A program made the position numbers and the translations under genes. Shown one piece after another: positions 1 to 8,666 of a stretch of DNA of 64,000 nucleotides. The notes under the pieces were generated by a model. That model saw only the letters and a list, made by a program, of their open reading frames with translations, was not told the DNA's origin and made no database searches. The DNA comes from Rhodobacteraceae bacterium WFHF2C18. GTDB taxonomy: Bacteria; Pseudomonadota; Alphaproteobacteria; Rhodobacterales; Rhodobacteraceae. Each line of letters starts with the position of its first letter. The stretch's first letter is position 1. Where the stretch lies: contig NHTQ01000001.1 in assembly GCA_002166865.1 (NCBI GenBank), positions 124,001-188,000 of the forward strand, given 5' to 3'.

Positions 1-702
1 AAGCACCCCTCCGGCGCCCCCTGGCGCAATTTCTACGGCCGGTTCAAGGGCAAGGGCCTGCGCCCGGCGCAGGAAACCTACCTCGACGAGGACCTCGGCA
101 AGCTCTCGCCCGGGCCGGTTGGCTGGGACGTGAATCCCGAGCGACACGCCATTGATCTGCAATCACTTTTCGGGGGCCGGCCCGTGTGGCTGGAAATCGG
201 TTTCGGCGGGGGCGAGCACATGGTGCACCAGGCCGCCCGGCACCCCGAGGTGGGGATCATCGGCTGCGAGCCCTACATCAATGGCGTCGCCATGCTGCTG
301 GGCAAGATCCGCGCGGCCGAGGTTCAAAATCTTGCGGTGTACCCGGGCGACGTCCGCGACATGTTCGATGTCCTGCCCGATGCGTCGATCGACCGGGCCT
401 TTCTGCTCTATCCCGACCCCTGGCCGAAAAAGCGCCACCACAAGCGCCGTTTCGTCACGCCGGAATACCTGGAACCATTGGCCCGTGTCATGCGGCCGGG
501 CGCGATTTTTCGTGTGGCCACAGATATTTCGGACTACGTCCGCCAGACGCTGGAACAGGTGCCGGCGCATGGGTTCACCTGGCTGGCCGCGCGTCCGTCG
601 GACTGGCGTGAACCCTGGGACGATTGGCCCTCCACCCGCTACGAACAGAAGGCCCTGCGCGAGGGCCGGGTGCCGCACTACCTGACATTCCGCAGGGAGT
701 GA
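1..702 (+). CDS. trmB: tRNA (guanine-N7-)-methyltransferase, 5' truncated by the window
   Basis: SAM-dependent enzyme that methylates guanine 46 of tRNA. The reading frame is open from the first base, so the true start lies upstream and only the last 233 residues are visible. The Rossmann SAM-binding motif (EIGFGGGEHM) is encoded near 190-220, and the family signature PDPWPKKRHHKRR near 415-450 marks the TrmB fold and tRNA-binding region. The gene ends at a TGA at 700-702. An 8-bp inverted repeat (721-749) follows before the convergent deacylase gene. Family assignment is firm; only the N-terminus is unknown. Confidence 0.95.
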   Translation, partial: KHPSGAPWRNFYGRFKGKGLRPAQETYLDEDLGKLSPGPVGWDVNPERHAIDLQSLFGGRPVWLEIGFGGGEHMVHQAARHPEVGIIGCEPYINGVAMLLGKIRAAEVQNLAVYPGDVRDMFDVLPDASIDRAFLLYPDPWPKKRHHKRRFVTPEYLEPLARVMRPGAIFRVATDISDYVRQTLEQVPAHGFTWLAARPSDWREPWDDWPSTRYEQKALREGRVPHYLTFRRE

Positions 703-720
703 GTGAAGAGTGCGCCCTAA

Positions 721-749
721 TCGGCGGATAAAAAAGACAATTCCGCCGA
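721..749. terminator. Inverted repeat between trmB and the convergent deacylase gene
   Basis: Perfect 8-bp arms TCGGCGGA and TCCGCCGA enclose an A-rich 13-base loop, between two convergent stop codons (702 and 755). No U-tract follows on the plus strand, so it is only a possible bidirectional terminator. Confidence 0.35.
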
Positions 750-754
750 AACCG

Positions 755-1930
755 TTACCCCGCCAGCTTGTCGCCCAAGCGGCCCAGCATGTCCACGCAC
801 TTCTGCAACTGCTCGATCGAGACGTATTCGTCGGGCTTGTGCGCCTGATGGATCGAGCCCGGCCCGCAAACCACCGCCGACATCCCGTATTGCTGGAAAA
901 TGCCGGCCTCGGTGCCGAAGGCAACGACCTCGCAGTCGTCCTGCCCGGTCAATTCCATCATGATTTCCTTTGCTTCGTTGATCTCGGCGGGCTCCAGCCC
1001 GTCCACCTCGCCGATGACCTCGGTCGAGATGTCGGCATCGGGGCAGGTCTCGCGCATGGCCGGCAGGAGCACCTCCTCGCAATAACGGCGCAGATCCTCC
1101 TTCACGTATTCCGCGTCCGAGGCCTGCACGGGCCGCATTTCCCATTCCAGTTGCGCGATCGAGGCGATGACGTTGTGCGCCACGCCGCCGGTCAGGCTGC
1201 CGGTGTTGATGGTGCTCCAGGGCGGGTCGAACCGGCTGTTCGCCGGCGCGCGTTCGCGCAGCCGCTGCTTGAGTTCCAACAGCCGGTTCACGTAGCGCAC
1301 GGCGTATTCCACCGCGTTGACCCCGCGCTCGGGGGCTGAGCCGTGGCCTGCAAGCCCATGAAAATGCGTGGTATATTCGTAGCAGCCCTTGTGCCCCTCG
1401 ACGATGCGCATCAGCGTGGGCTCACCGATCAGCGCCACGTCCGGGCGGATGCCGCGTTCGCGCAGGCTTTCCACCAGCGCCTGCCCGCCCAAGCAGCCCA
1501 CCTCCTCGTCGTAGGTGAAGGCAAAGTGGATCGGCCGGTCGCGTACCTTGTCCACGAAATAGGGTGCCATGGCCACGGCCGCGGCGATGAAGCCCTTCAT
1601 GTCGCAGGTGCCACGCCCGTACAGAAGGCCCTCGTGCTCGGTCATTTCAAAGGGATAGCTGGCCCAGTCCTGCTCATCCACGGGCACCACGTCGGAGTGC
1701 CCGGACAGCACGATGCCCCCGTCGGCCTCCGGCCCGATGGTGGCGAAGAGGTTGGCCTTGTGCCCGATGTCGTCGTGGAAGACCTCGACCCGCGCGCCCT
1801 CGTGTTCCAGCCGGTGGGCCAGGTAGGCGATCATGTCGAGATTGCTGAGCTCGGACACGGTGGGAAATGCGATCAGATCGCCGAGCAGTGCCACGGTATC
1901 GGATAGCTGTGTGGTCACGGACCGCCTCAT
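755..1930 (-). CDS. argE: Acetylornithine deacetylase / M20 family deacylase
   Basis: Dinuclear zinc amidohydrolase of the ArgE/DapE (M20) family, most likely releasing ornithine from N-acetylornithine in arginine synthesis. With the ATG at 1930 the protein is 391 aa, normal for ArgE. Metal ligands are visible: His78 in SGHSDVV, Asp110 in GRGTCDMKG, the catalytic/bridging Glu142-Glu143 in TYDEEVG, and a C-terminal His in HQAHKPDEY. An in-frame TTG at 1966 would add 12 residues that do not resemble the family, so the ATG was preferred. The gene stands alone and converges on trmB. A related acyl-amino-acid substrate cannot be excluded. Confidence 0.85.
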   Translation of the reverse strand: MRRSVTTQLSDTVALLGDLIAFPTVSELSNLDMIAYLAHRLEHEGARVEVFHDDIGHKANLFATIGPEADGGIVLSGHSDVVPVDEQDWASYPFEMTEHEGLLYGRGTCDMKGFIAAAVAMAPYFVDKVRDRPIHFAFTYDEEVGCLGGQALVESLRERGIRPDVALIGEPTLMRIVEGHKGCYEYTTHFHGLAGHGSAPERGVNAVEYAVRYVNRLLELKQRLRERAPANSRFDPPWSTINTGSLTGGVAHNVIASIAQLEWEMRPVQASDAEYVKEDLRRYCEEVLLPAMRETCPDADISTEVIGEVDGLEPAEINEAKEIMMELTGQDDCEVVAFGTEAGIFQQYGMSAVVCGPGSIHQAHKPDEYVSIEQLQKCVDMLGRLGDKLAG

Positions 1931-2085
1931 CGGATTGTCAGGAAACCCTGTCGGTGTAGGGGCCAATCGCTTGCAGCGTCAACCAGAATCCGTCGATATC
2001 GTGGCCCTTGGGGGGCCGGAATGCTTTCCGCGCTGCGCGGAATGTGCGATCACGGCAGCGGGGAGCACCGCAGCGAGAGGGTGTC

Positions 2086-3342
2086 ATGGCGGAATTCGAC
2101 TGGCATGCCGAGCGCAGTGATCTGGCCGGGCTGGCACAACTGGACCGCGCGCCGGTTGACGACGATATCGACCTCAAAGCGGTGCGCGCCTACAGGCAGG
2201 GCCGGGTCCGCGCCGAGATGGCCCGCCGCGGTATCGGCGCGGTGATCCTCAGCGACCCGGTGAACATCCGCTATGCCACCGGGACGCGCAACATGCAGGT
2301 CTTTTCCATGCGCAACGCCCCGTCGCGCTATCTTTTGATGACCGCCAAGAACTCGATCCTGTTTGAGTTCACCGGTTGCCTGCACCTGGCCGACGGCTTC
2401 GAGACCGTGGACGAGGTACGCCCCGCCAGGACGGCAAGCTTCGTCGCGGCCGGACCGGAGATCGCGGCGCGCGAACGGGCCTGGGCTGCCGAAATGGCCG
2501 ATTTGATCGGCCGGCTCGCGGGGCCGGGGGCGACCGTGGGGCTGGAGCGGTTGAACGCGGGGGCGGCCCTCGCGCTGGAGTCGCAGGGCCTGCGGATCGT
2601 GGACGCGCAGGAACCGGTGGAGATGGCCCGCGCCATCAAGTCGGACGAGGAGATGAAGTGCGTGATGGCCTCGTTGCGGGCGACCGAGGTGGCCGTGGCC
2701 AAGCTGCGCGCGGCGATCCGTCCCGGGCTGACCGAGGCCGAGCTCTGGTCGGTGCTGCATCAGTCGGTGATCGCGCAGAACGGGGACTACGTGGAGACGC
2801 GGCTGCTGAACGCCGGCCCGCGGACGAACCCGTGGTTCCAGGAAACCAGCGACAAGGTCATCGGCGCCAACGAACTGATCGCGCTGGATACCGACGTCGT
2901 GGGCTGCCACGGCTACTACTCGGATTTCTCGCGCACCTTCCATGCCGGCCCCGACAGGCCGACGCCGGGGCAGCGGGACCTCTACAAGGTGGCCTATGAG
3001 CAGGTGAACCACAACCTCGGCATCCTGCGGCCGGGCATGAGCTTTCGCGACTACGCCGAGGAAGCCTGGGACATACCCGACAAGTACTATGCCAATCGCT
3101 ACTACCTGTCGGCGCATGGTTGCGGGATGACCGGGGAGTATCCGTATCTCTACCACCGTGGCGATTTCCCCGACGCGGGCTACGATGGCGAGATCGTGCC
3201 GGGCATGACACTCTGCGTGGAAAGCTACATCGGCGAGGAGGGCGGCGCCGAGGGCGTGAAGCTGGAGCAGCAGGTGCTGGTCACGCAGACGGGGGTGGAG
3301 CTGTTGTCGCGCTTCCCGTTCGAGGAAGACCTGCTGAGGTGA
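2086..3342 (+). CDS. M24-fold metalloprotein of the DddP (DMSP lyase) type, lacking the catalytic Asp
   Basis: 418-aa pita-bread (M24) protein closest in remembered sequence to the DMSP lyase DddP of roseobacters. The ATG at 2086 follows a GAGAGG ribosome-binding site; an in-frame start at 2008 gives an unlikely tail. The putative metal ligands Asp268, Asp270, Asp280, His344, Glu379 and Glu394 all lie exactly 27 residues before the ligands I recall for Ruegeria DddP (295, 297, 307, 371, 406, 421), and Tyr339 matches its Tyr366. The position of the proposed catalytic Asp377 is Gly350 here (HGCGMTGEYP). It may therefore be a paralogue with peptidase, hydrolase or unknown activity rather than a true DMSP lyase. 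The stop is 4 bp from convergent dtd. Confidence 0.75.
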   Translation: MAEFDWHAERSDLAGLAQLDRAPVDDDIDLKAVRAYRQGRVRAEMARRGIGAVILSDPVNIRYATGTRNMQVFSMRNAPSRYLLMTAKNSILFEFTGCLHLADGFETVDEVRPARTASFVAAGPEIAARERAWAAEMADLIGRLAGPGATVGLERLNAGAALALESQGLRIVDAQEPVEMARAIKSDEEMKCVMASLRATEVAVAKLRAAIRPGLTEAELWSVLHQSVIAQNGDYVETRLLNAGPRTNPWFQETSDKVIGANELIALDTDVVGCHGYYSDFSRTFHAGPDRPTPGQRDLYKVAYEQVNHNLGILRPGMSFRDYAEEAWDIPDKYYANRYYLSAHGCGMTGEYPYLYHRGDFPDAGYDGEIVPGMTLCVESYIGEEGGAEGVKLEQQVLVTQTGVELLSRFPFEEDLLR

Positions 3343-3346
3343 TCGC

Positions 3347-3784
3347 TCAGACCTCCATCCAGATGGTCACGGGCCCGTCATTGCGCAAATCCACCTTCAT
3401 GTCGGCGCCGAATTCGCCGGTTTCGGTCGGCACCCCCGCCTCGGCCAGCCTGCGCGCGAAATATTCGTAAAGCCGCTTGCCCTCGTCGGGCGGGGCGGCG
3501 GCCGAGAAGCCCGGGCGGTTCCCGCGCGACGTGTCGGCGGCCAGGGTGAACTGGCTGACCACCAGCGCCCCGCCGTCCACATCCCGCACCGAGAGGTTCA
3601 TCTTGCCCGCCTCATCGGTGAAAATGCGCGTTTTGGCGATCTTTGCGGCCAGTTGATCTGCCTGGCTCTCGGTATCGCCCTGCATGGCGCAGACCAGGAC
3701 CAGCAGGCCCGGCCCGGTGCGCCCGATCACGGTTCCGTCCACGGTGACGGAGGCATGGCTGACACGTTGCAGAAGGGCGCGCAT
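3347..3784 (-). CDS. dtd: D-aminoacyl-tRNA deacylase
   Basis: Proofreading enzyme that removes D-amino acids (and glycine) mischarged onto tRNA. The 145-aa product from the ATG at 3784 has the standard family length and both signatures: SQFTL followed by NRPGF near residues 80-95, and the C-terminal Gly-cisPro motif GPVT. The start is set by a good ribosome-binding site (AGAGGAAA) just upstream; a longer open frame to 3970 has no family similarity. It converges with the DddP-like gene and diverges from hsp20. Confidence 0.95.
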   Translation of the reverse strand: MRALLQRVSHASVTVDGTVIGRTGPGLLVLVCAMQGDTESQADQLAAKIAKTRIFTDEAGKMNLSVRDVDGGALVVSQFTLAADTSRGNRPGFSAAAPPDEGKRLYEYFARRLAEAGVPTETGEFGADMKVDLRNDGPVTIWMEV

Positions 3785-3896
3785 GACTGTTTCCTCTTGC
3801 CGTTTGCCGGCCCGGGATCCGCGATTTTCCCGGGACATGCAAGTACCGGGCTCTTTCGCCGGCGGATGACCTTTCCTATCTGACACGCGCGCGCGC

Positions 3897-3910
3897 TTGA
3901 TGCGCATCAA
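3897..3910 (+). promoter_or_regulatory. Perfect FNR/FnrL-type box upstream of hsp20
   Basis: TTGATGCGCATCAA is an exact palindrome matching the FNR/FnrL consensus TTGAT-N4-ATCAA. Its centre (3903.5) lies about 41 bp before the start expected from the -10-like TAGACT at 3932-3937, which is the class II activator geometry. The hsp20 ATG is 58 bp further on. This indicates oxygen-responsive control of hsp20; the divergent dtd starts 113 bp away and might also be affected. Confidence 0.75.
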
Positions 3911-3931
3911 GGTGCGCGCCGCCTTTGCGTG

Positions 3932-3937
3932 TAGACT
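3932..3937 (+). promoter_or_regulatory. Candidate -10 element for hsp20
   Basis: TAGACT placed so that transcription would start near 3944, about 41 bp from the centre of the FNR-type box. Inferred from spacing only. Confidence 0.4.
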
Positions 3938-3968
3938 CCGTTTTTGCCAAGCATGAAGGAGACGAGAC

Positions 3969-4385
3969 ATGGTTGAAAAGTCGCATACCGCCGGCCTTTG
4001 GCCGTCGATCTACGAACCCTTCCGCAACATGGGGCAGCGCGTGGCCGAGTGGCTGGCCCCGGCCTCCGACGCATCCTCGGACGACCGGGCCTACACGATC
4101 ACCGTCGAACTGCCCGGCGTGGCAGAGAAGGATATCGAGCTGTCCGTGCATGACGGGGTCGTGACCGTGAAGGGCGAGAAGAGCGATACCCGCGAGGAGA
4201 AGGGCGACACCTGGTATTTCAGCGAGCGTCAGTACGGCGCCTTCAGCCGCTCCTTCCGCCTGCCGGGCGATGCCGACCCGGACAATATCGAGGCAAGCCT
4301 GAAGGATGGCGTGCTCTCCATCAAGGTGCCCAAGCGCGGCCCCGACAGCGAAAGCGCCAAGAAGGTGCAGATCAACAAGGGCTGA
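3969..4385 (+). CDS. Small heat shock protein, Hsp20/alpha-crystallin family
   Basis: ATP-independent holdase chaperone of 138 aa. The alpha-crystallin domain spans about residues 35-130, with the beta-strand motif [10 protein letters not shown] near its start and the signature [10 protein letters not shown] near its end. The ATG at 3969 is preceded by AAGGAG. Upstream sits a perfect FNR-type box with a well-placed -10 element, so expression is likely raised at low oxygen. Converges with the nitroreductase gene, with 26 bp between stops. Confidence 0.93.
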   Translation: MVEKSHTAGLWPSIYEPFRNMGQRVAEWLAPASDASSDDRAYTITVELPGVAEKDIELSVHDGVVTVKGEKSDTREEKGDTWYFSERQYGAFSRSFRLPGDADPDNIEASLKDGVLSIKVPKRGPDSESAKKVQINKG

Positions 4386-4411
4386 CAGGGCGGCCTGCGC
4401 GGTGGCCCGTC

Positions 4412-5086
4412 TCAGCCGCGCAGGTCCAGGATCTCGGCCAGGTCGGCGCGCTCGGTACGGAAGGCGTTCGCAGGGTGATCCGAATCGGCATACCCGAAGG
4501 AAATGGCGCAAAGTACCAACCGGTCGTCGCCCAGTCCGAAATGCGCGCGCACCATGGGTGCGAAGGCCGCGACCGACGCCTGCGCGATTGTGCCGACCCC
4601 GCGGGCCGTGGCCGCCAGCATGAAGGCCGTGACAAAGCCGCCGGTGTCCATGGCCCCGTAGGCCCCCAAGGCCGCCGCCGAATGCACGATGGCCACATGG
4701 GGCGCGCCGAAGAGGCGGTAGTTTTCCATCGACTGTTCCGCTCGCGCGGCGCGGTCGTCCCGCGCGATCCCGACGGCATCGTACAACTGGTAGCCACAGG
4801 TGCGGCGGCGTTCGCCGTAGACCCCGGGATACCCCTCGGGCCAGGGTAGATCGGGCTGCGGGGACGCCTGCCTGGCGTTTTCCAGCAGCGCGGTGCGGAA
4901 GGCGTCGGTTTCCTGTCTCGTCGTCACGACGATCTGCCAGGGCTGCGCGTTGCACCACGATGGCGCGCGCCCGGCGTCGCGGACGATCTCGGCGATCGTT
5001 TCGGCCGGGACGGGATCGGGGCGGAAGGCGCGGCACGAATGGCGCGCGTCCAGCAGGCGGCGCAGGGCGCGGGCATCGTCGGTCAT
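4412..5086 (-). CDS. Nitroreductase family protein
   Basis: FMN-dependent oxidoreductase of the nitroreductase superfamily, 224 aa. The N-terminal FMN-binding signature RHSCRAF is at about residues 15-21, followed by APSWCNAQPW near 41-50, both typical of the NfnB/RutE-like branch. The C-terminal region carries the usual FMN phosphate segment (ISFGYAD). The ATG at 5086 follows GGGAGAG. The substrate cannot be told from sequence; candidates are nitroaromatics, quinones and enoyl compounds. Confidence 0.85.
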   Translation of the reverse strand: MTDDARALRRLLDARHSCRAFRPDPVPAETIAEIVRDAGRAPSWCNAQPWQIVVTTRQETDAFRTALLENARQASPQPDLPWPEGYPGVYGERRRTCGYQLYDAVGIARDDRAARAEQSMENYRLFGAPHVAIVHSAAALGAYGAMDTGGFVTAFMLAATARGVGTIAQASVAAFAPMVRAHFGLGDDRLVLCAISFGYADSDHPANAFRTERADLAEILDLRG

Positions 5087-5447
5087 CGGAAACTCTCCCA
5101 GTTGTTTGCGACGCTATCGCCTCGGCCGGCAACGCGAAGACGGCCGCCGGCGACCTTCGCCGCCATCCTCTACGCCGATCGCGTCCGTTCGCCGCCCCCC
5201 GAGCGCCCACGGCCCGCGACGATGTAGCCGCGTCCGGCGCATTTGTAGGCGACGTTCGAGAGCGGCAGCAAGATCTACCTGAACGTGAGGTTCATCCCTG
5301 TAGGTGGATGGCGTGGATGCACTGGCCATCACGCCCGATGTCGAAGCGCGTGTCGTGCGTGATTACAGGCGATCAGCAAGGCGAGATCCCAGGGCGCCAG
5401 CTGCCCGGCGAAGAAGGCAGGCAGCGACCTGGCGCCTGCCCCCCTGT
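5087..5447. other. About 360 bp with no intact gene, possibly coding debris
   Basis: Between the nitroreductase start and the SPFH gene stop no frame gives a recognisable protein. Read on the minus strand, short protein-like stretches appear in different frames (for example LPAFFAGQLAPWDLALLIA, DTRFDIGRDGQCIHAIHL and YKCAGRGYIVAGRG), broken by stops and frame changes. This would fit a decayed gene, but I cannot name a parent family. The segment next to 5086 should also hold the nitroreductase promoter. Confidence 0.35.
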
Positions 5448-6473
5448 TCAGGCGTCGGGCGGGGGCGGCGGGAGCACGGTGAAGAGTTGCGCCAGTTCCG
5501 TCACGTCTTCGGCCCGCTGCCAGCCGTCCTGCCCCGCCGTCCAGACGTAGGTTTCACGGGTGAGCGCGCCCTGCTGCGCCATGCGCCCCAATGCGGCGCG
5601 CGAATAGGGGCCGTGGATCTGCCCGGCCTCGGCGATGTGCCAGACGTGTTCCACGGGCGGCGGCGGGGGTGTGGGGTTTGCGGCCGCGCCGCCGGCCCCC
5701 GACCGGGCTGCTTTCGACATCGCGTCGGACTCGTCGGGCTGCTCGAACTTGTCCAGGTCGCCGGACAGCCCCATCGAGGTGCGCTTGTCCAGCGCCTCGT
5801 CCACGGACGGGGGAAGCGAGATGTTCTCGATGTAAAGCTCCGGCACGCTCAGCCCGTAGCCCGCCATCGTGTCCGAGATCGCTTTGGCCACCAGCCGGCC
5901 CAGGTCCTGGGTGTTGGCCGCCATGTCCAGGACCGGGATGCCGCTGCCCGCGATCACGCGGCTGAACTCCTGGACGATGATGTTGCGGATCTGGTCGCTG
6001 ATCTCGTCCGTCGTGAAGTTGCCGTCGGTGCCGACGACCTCGGACAGGAAGCGGCCCGGATCGCCGACCTTGACCGTATAGGTGCCGAAGGCGCGGATGC
6101 GCGTGGGACCGAACTCGGGGTCGCGCAGCATAACCGGGTTCCGCGTGCCCCACTTGAGGTCTCTGAAGCGAGTGGTGTTGACGAAGTAGACCTCGGACTT
6201 GAAGGGCGAGCGGAACCCGTGATCCCAGTGCTGGAGCCGCGTCATTATCGGCATGTTGTTGGTCTCCAGCATGTAGAGCCCGGGCGGGAAGACATCCGCG
6301 ATACGGCCCTCGTGCACGAAAACCGCGGCCTGGCCCTCGCGCACGGTCAGTTTGGCGCCGTACTTGATCTCGTGGCCCTCGCGCTCGAAGCGCCAGACCA
6401 TGGTGTCGCGGCAGTCACCGGTCCAGTGGATGACGTCGATGAACTCGCCGGAGAGGAAGTCGAAAATGCCCAT
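5448..6473 (-). CDS. SPFH-domain protein with C-terminal GYF_2 domain
   Basis: 341-aa protein related to the virion-core/YdjI-type SPFH (stomatin/flotillin-like) proteins. The SPFH region covers about residues 30-240. It is followed by a Pro/Gly/Ala linker with a proline run and then a GYF_2 domain (about 278-335, with IHGPYSRAALGRM and a conserved Trp) that probably binds another protein. No membrane segment is seen, so it is likely a peripheral scaffold. It is the last gene of a five-gene operon with TelA and XpaC-like genes, 19 bp after the DUF2927 gene. This grouping suggests a role in responding to membrane damage; the mechanism is unknown. Confidence 0.85.
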   Translation of the reverse strand: MGIFDFLSGEFIDVIHWTGDCRDTMVWRFEREGHEIKYGAKLTVREGQAAVFVHEGRIADVFPPGLYMLETNNMPIMTRLQHWDHGFRSPFKSEVYFVNTTRFRDLKWGTRNPVMLRDPEFGPTRIRAFGTYTVKVGDPGRFLSEVVGTDGNFTTDEISDQIRNIIVQEFSRVIAGSGIPVLDMAANTQDLGRLVAKAISDTMAGYGLSVPELYIENISLPPSVDEALDKRTSMGLSGDLDKFEQPDESDAMSKAARSGAGGAAANPTPPPPPVEHVWHIAEAGQIHGPYSRAALGRMAQQGALTRETYVWTAGQDGWQRAEDVTELAQLFTVLPPPPPDA

Positions 6474-6492
6474 TCTTCGGGTCTCCCTGGGA

Positions 6493-7449
6493 TCAGAAGG
6501 GCCCGGCCCGTCCGGCGAGGATGCGCCGGACCAGCGGCCGGGCCGTGTCCGGTCTCATGCCGGGGGTGAGCGCGGGGTTGTAGAGGATGCGCAGCAATTC
6601 CTCGTCGTGGGTCGTCAGCAGCGCGAACTCGTCATCGTCGTTGAAGATGGAAGGGCGCGCGCGGGGGCTGTCGTTGGCCAGCCCCAGCCCCTGCGCCAGT
6701 TCCTCGTGCACGCAGGAGCGGCGCAAAAGCTCGGGGTGCTCGGCACGGATGAAGGCGATGGCGCGCTTGTAGACGTAATCCGATTCCGGGCCCGAAAACG
6801 CCACCACGAGGCAGTGGATGGAGCGCGGCAGCCGCCGGAAAAGCGCAAGCGACGAAGGATTGATGTTGGGCACCAGTGCCTTGATGCGTGCGATGGCCTG
6901 CGCGCGGTCGTCTTCGCCCATGACAAGAACGTGGAAATTGGCGTTGCCCGGGCTGACCGAGATCGGGTGGCGCGTGACCTCGGCCAGCCGGCCGGCATAG
7001 TCGCGCACCATCCGCCGATCCGTCTTGCGCTGCGACCGGGGTACCGAATCGCCGAACTCCACGGCCATGCGGACCGGCCCGGTCCATTTCCGAAGGCCCC
7101 CCGCGCGCCCGTCTGAGCGCCGCAGGCCGGCGTTGCGGGCGTATTCGTCATAGAATGCGATCCGCTCGAAGTTGCGCAGCAGATCGGTCTCGGTATAAGG
7201 CGTGTCCACGCCGCCCCCGCCGGTGCGCAGCAGGCCCTGGGCCAGAAGGTCCGCCTGCACGGCGGCGTAATGGCGCGAAAGCGCTCGGCTGGCGGGCGAT
7301 GGCCTGTCGGGTTCCTGCATCGGGGGCGGATCGGCCGGGCGGGCCCTGGGCGTGGTATCGGGGCGTTCGGCCGGCATGTCACAGGCCGCGAGCGCCAGTC
7401 CCGCCACCGCAGCCGCCAGCCACGGGCGCAATTGGGGCCCGCGCGCCAC
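6493..7449 (-). CDS. DUF2927 lipoprotein
   Basis: 318-aa protein beginning with a lipoprotein signal peptide (hydrophobic residues 10-22, lipobox LAAC with Cys23), so probably membrane-anchored on the periplasmic side. A low-complexity Pro/Arg stretch (about 28-50) precedes the DUF2927 domain, which has a metalloprotease-like look: HEELAQGLGL near residue 240 resembles an HExxxxxG zinc site. Starts with GTG at 7449, 5 bp after the TelA stop. The function of DUF2927 is not known; peptidase activity is only a suggestion from the motif. Confidence 0.8.
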   Translation of the reverse strand: MARGPQLRPWLAAAVAGLALAACDMPAERPDTTPRARPADPPPMQEPDRPSPASRALSRHYAAVQADLLAQGLLRTGGGGVDTPYTETDLLRNFERIAFYDEYARNAGLRRSDGRAGGLRKWTGPVRMAVEFGDSVPRSQRKTDRRMVRDYAGRLAEVTRHPISVSPGNANFHVLVMGEDDRAQAIARIKALVPNINPSSLALFRRLPRSIHCLVVAFSGPESDYVYKRAIAFIRAEHPELLRRSCVHEELAQGLGLANDSPRARPSIFNDDDEFALLTTHDEELLRILYNPALTPGMRPDTARPLVRRILAGRAGPF

Positions 7450-7454
7450 GCGCC

Positions 7455-8657
7455 TTATCCTTTCCGAGGCGCCGCGGCCCCGGACTCGTCGCCAGCACCA
7501 TCACGCCGGGCCTTCGCCGAGGCGAGCGCCTCGCGCAGGTCGGTTTCCATCTTCTTGAGGTCCTCCTCGGCAGCGGCGCGCTTCTGCTTTCCCTCGTCGG
7601 CGATTTCCAGGCTTTCCTGGATGGTCGCGATCAGGTCCTCGTTGGCCTGCTTGACGGCCTCGATGTCGAAGACGCCGCGCTCGACTTCCTCGCGGATGGT
7701 CTTGTTGGATTCGCGCAGGTTGCGGGCATTCGCCTGGAGCAGGTCATTGGTCAGGTCGCTGGCGTCGCGCACCCGCTCGGCAGCCTCGGCGGAGCGCTGA
7801 AGCGTCACCGATTGCGCCAGTTGGGTTTCCCACAGCGGGACGGTATTGACCAGCGTGGAATTGATCTTGGTCACCAGGCTCTTGTCGTTTTCCTGCACCA
7901 GCCGGATGGAGGGCAGTGACTGCATCGTGACCTGACGGGTGAGTTTCAGGTCGTGGACCCGGCGTTCCAGATCATCCCGGGCCGCGCGCAGGTCGCGCAA
8001 TTCCTGTGCCTTCATCACCTGGTCATCCTCGGCGGCCGCCTGCACCTCGGCTTCCTTGCCGGGAATGGTGGACTCGTCCAGTTCGCGCAGCTTCTCCTCA
8101 CCCGCCGCGATGTAGAGCGCGAGTTCGTCATAGAACTGCAGGGTCTTCTCGTAGAGCATGTCGAGCGACTTGATGTCCTTGAGAAGACGGTGTTCATGGC
8201 CCAGCAGGTCGTCGGTGATCTGGTCGATCTGGTCCTGTACCGTCTCGTAGCGCGCGGTGAACTTCGCCATCGGCGCGGCGCGACCCAGAAGCTTTTCCCA
8301 CCAGGTCCGTTCGCGGCGCACGTCCAGTTCCGAGACCGAGAAACCGCGGATCGTCGTGACGATGTTGCGGAGCGAATCGCCGGCCGGCCCGACGTCCTTG
8401 TTGCGCACGTCCTGCAGCATGGATTGCGAGATTTCCTGCAACTCCGCCTGGGCGGCCGCGCCGAAGGCGACGATGGAGTTGGTGTCGGTAATGTCGATCT
8501 CTTCCGCGCGGGCCCGGATTTCGGCCTGGGTGGCCGGGTCCGAACTGTCGGCCCGCACGATTTCGTCGGCCTTGGTGGGCTCGGGCAGGATATTGCGGCT
8601 GACTTCCTCGATCTGGCTCAATTCGGCTTCGGCCTTCTGGCGGACTGTGTCTGACAT
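7455..8657 (-). CDS. TelA family (toxic anion resistance) protein
   Basis: 400-aa, largely alpha-helical, highly charged protein of the TelA/KlaA family, associated with tellurite and cell-wall-antibiotic tolerance and membrane stress in other bacteria. Long heptad-rich helices cover about residues 120-380, with the conserved central part around the WWEKLLG motif (about 120) and the SLDMLYEKT region. No membrane span. It lies 9 bp downstream of the XpaC-like gene, its usual genomic partner. Biochemical activity is not established for the family. Confidence 0.9.
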   Translation of the reverse strand: MSDTVRQKAEAELSQIEEVSRNILPEPTKADEIVRADSSDPATQAEIRARAEEIDITDTNSIVAFGAAAQAELQEISQSMLQDVRNKDVGPAGDSLRNIVTTIRGFSVSELDVRRERTWWEKLLGRAAPMAKFTARYETVQDQIDQITDDLLGHEHRLLKDIKSLDMLYEKTLQFYDELALYIAAGEEKLRELDESTIPGKEAEVQAAAEDDQVMKAQELRDLRAARDDLERRVHDLKLTRQVTMQSLPSIRLVQENDKSLVTKINSTLVNTVPLWETQLAQSVTLQRSAEAAERVRDASDLTNDLLQANARNLRESNKTIREEVERGVFDIEAVKQANEDLIATIQESLEIADEGKQKRAAAEEDLKKMETDLREALASAKARRDGAGDESGAAAPRKG

Positions 8658-8666
8658 GTCTGGTCC

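Noticed and set aside
5114..5332. 72-codon minus-strand open frame upstream of the nitroreductase
   Set aside because: Basic, biased product with no ribosome-binding site or family; falls in the debris-like gap.
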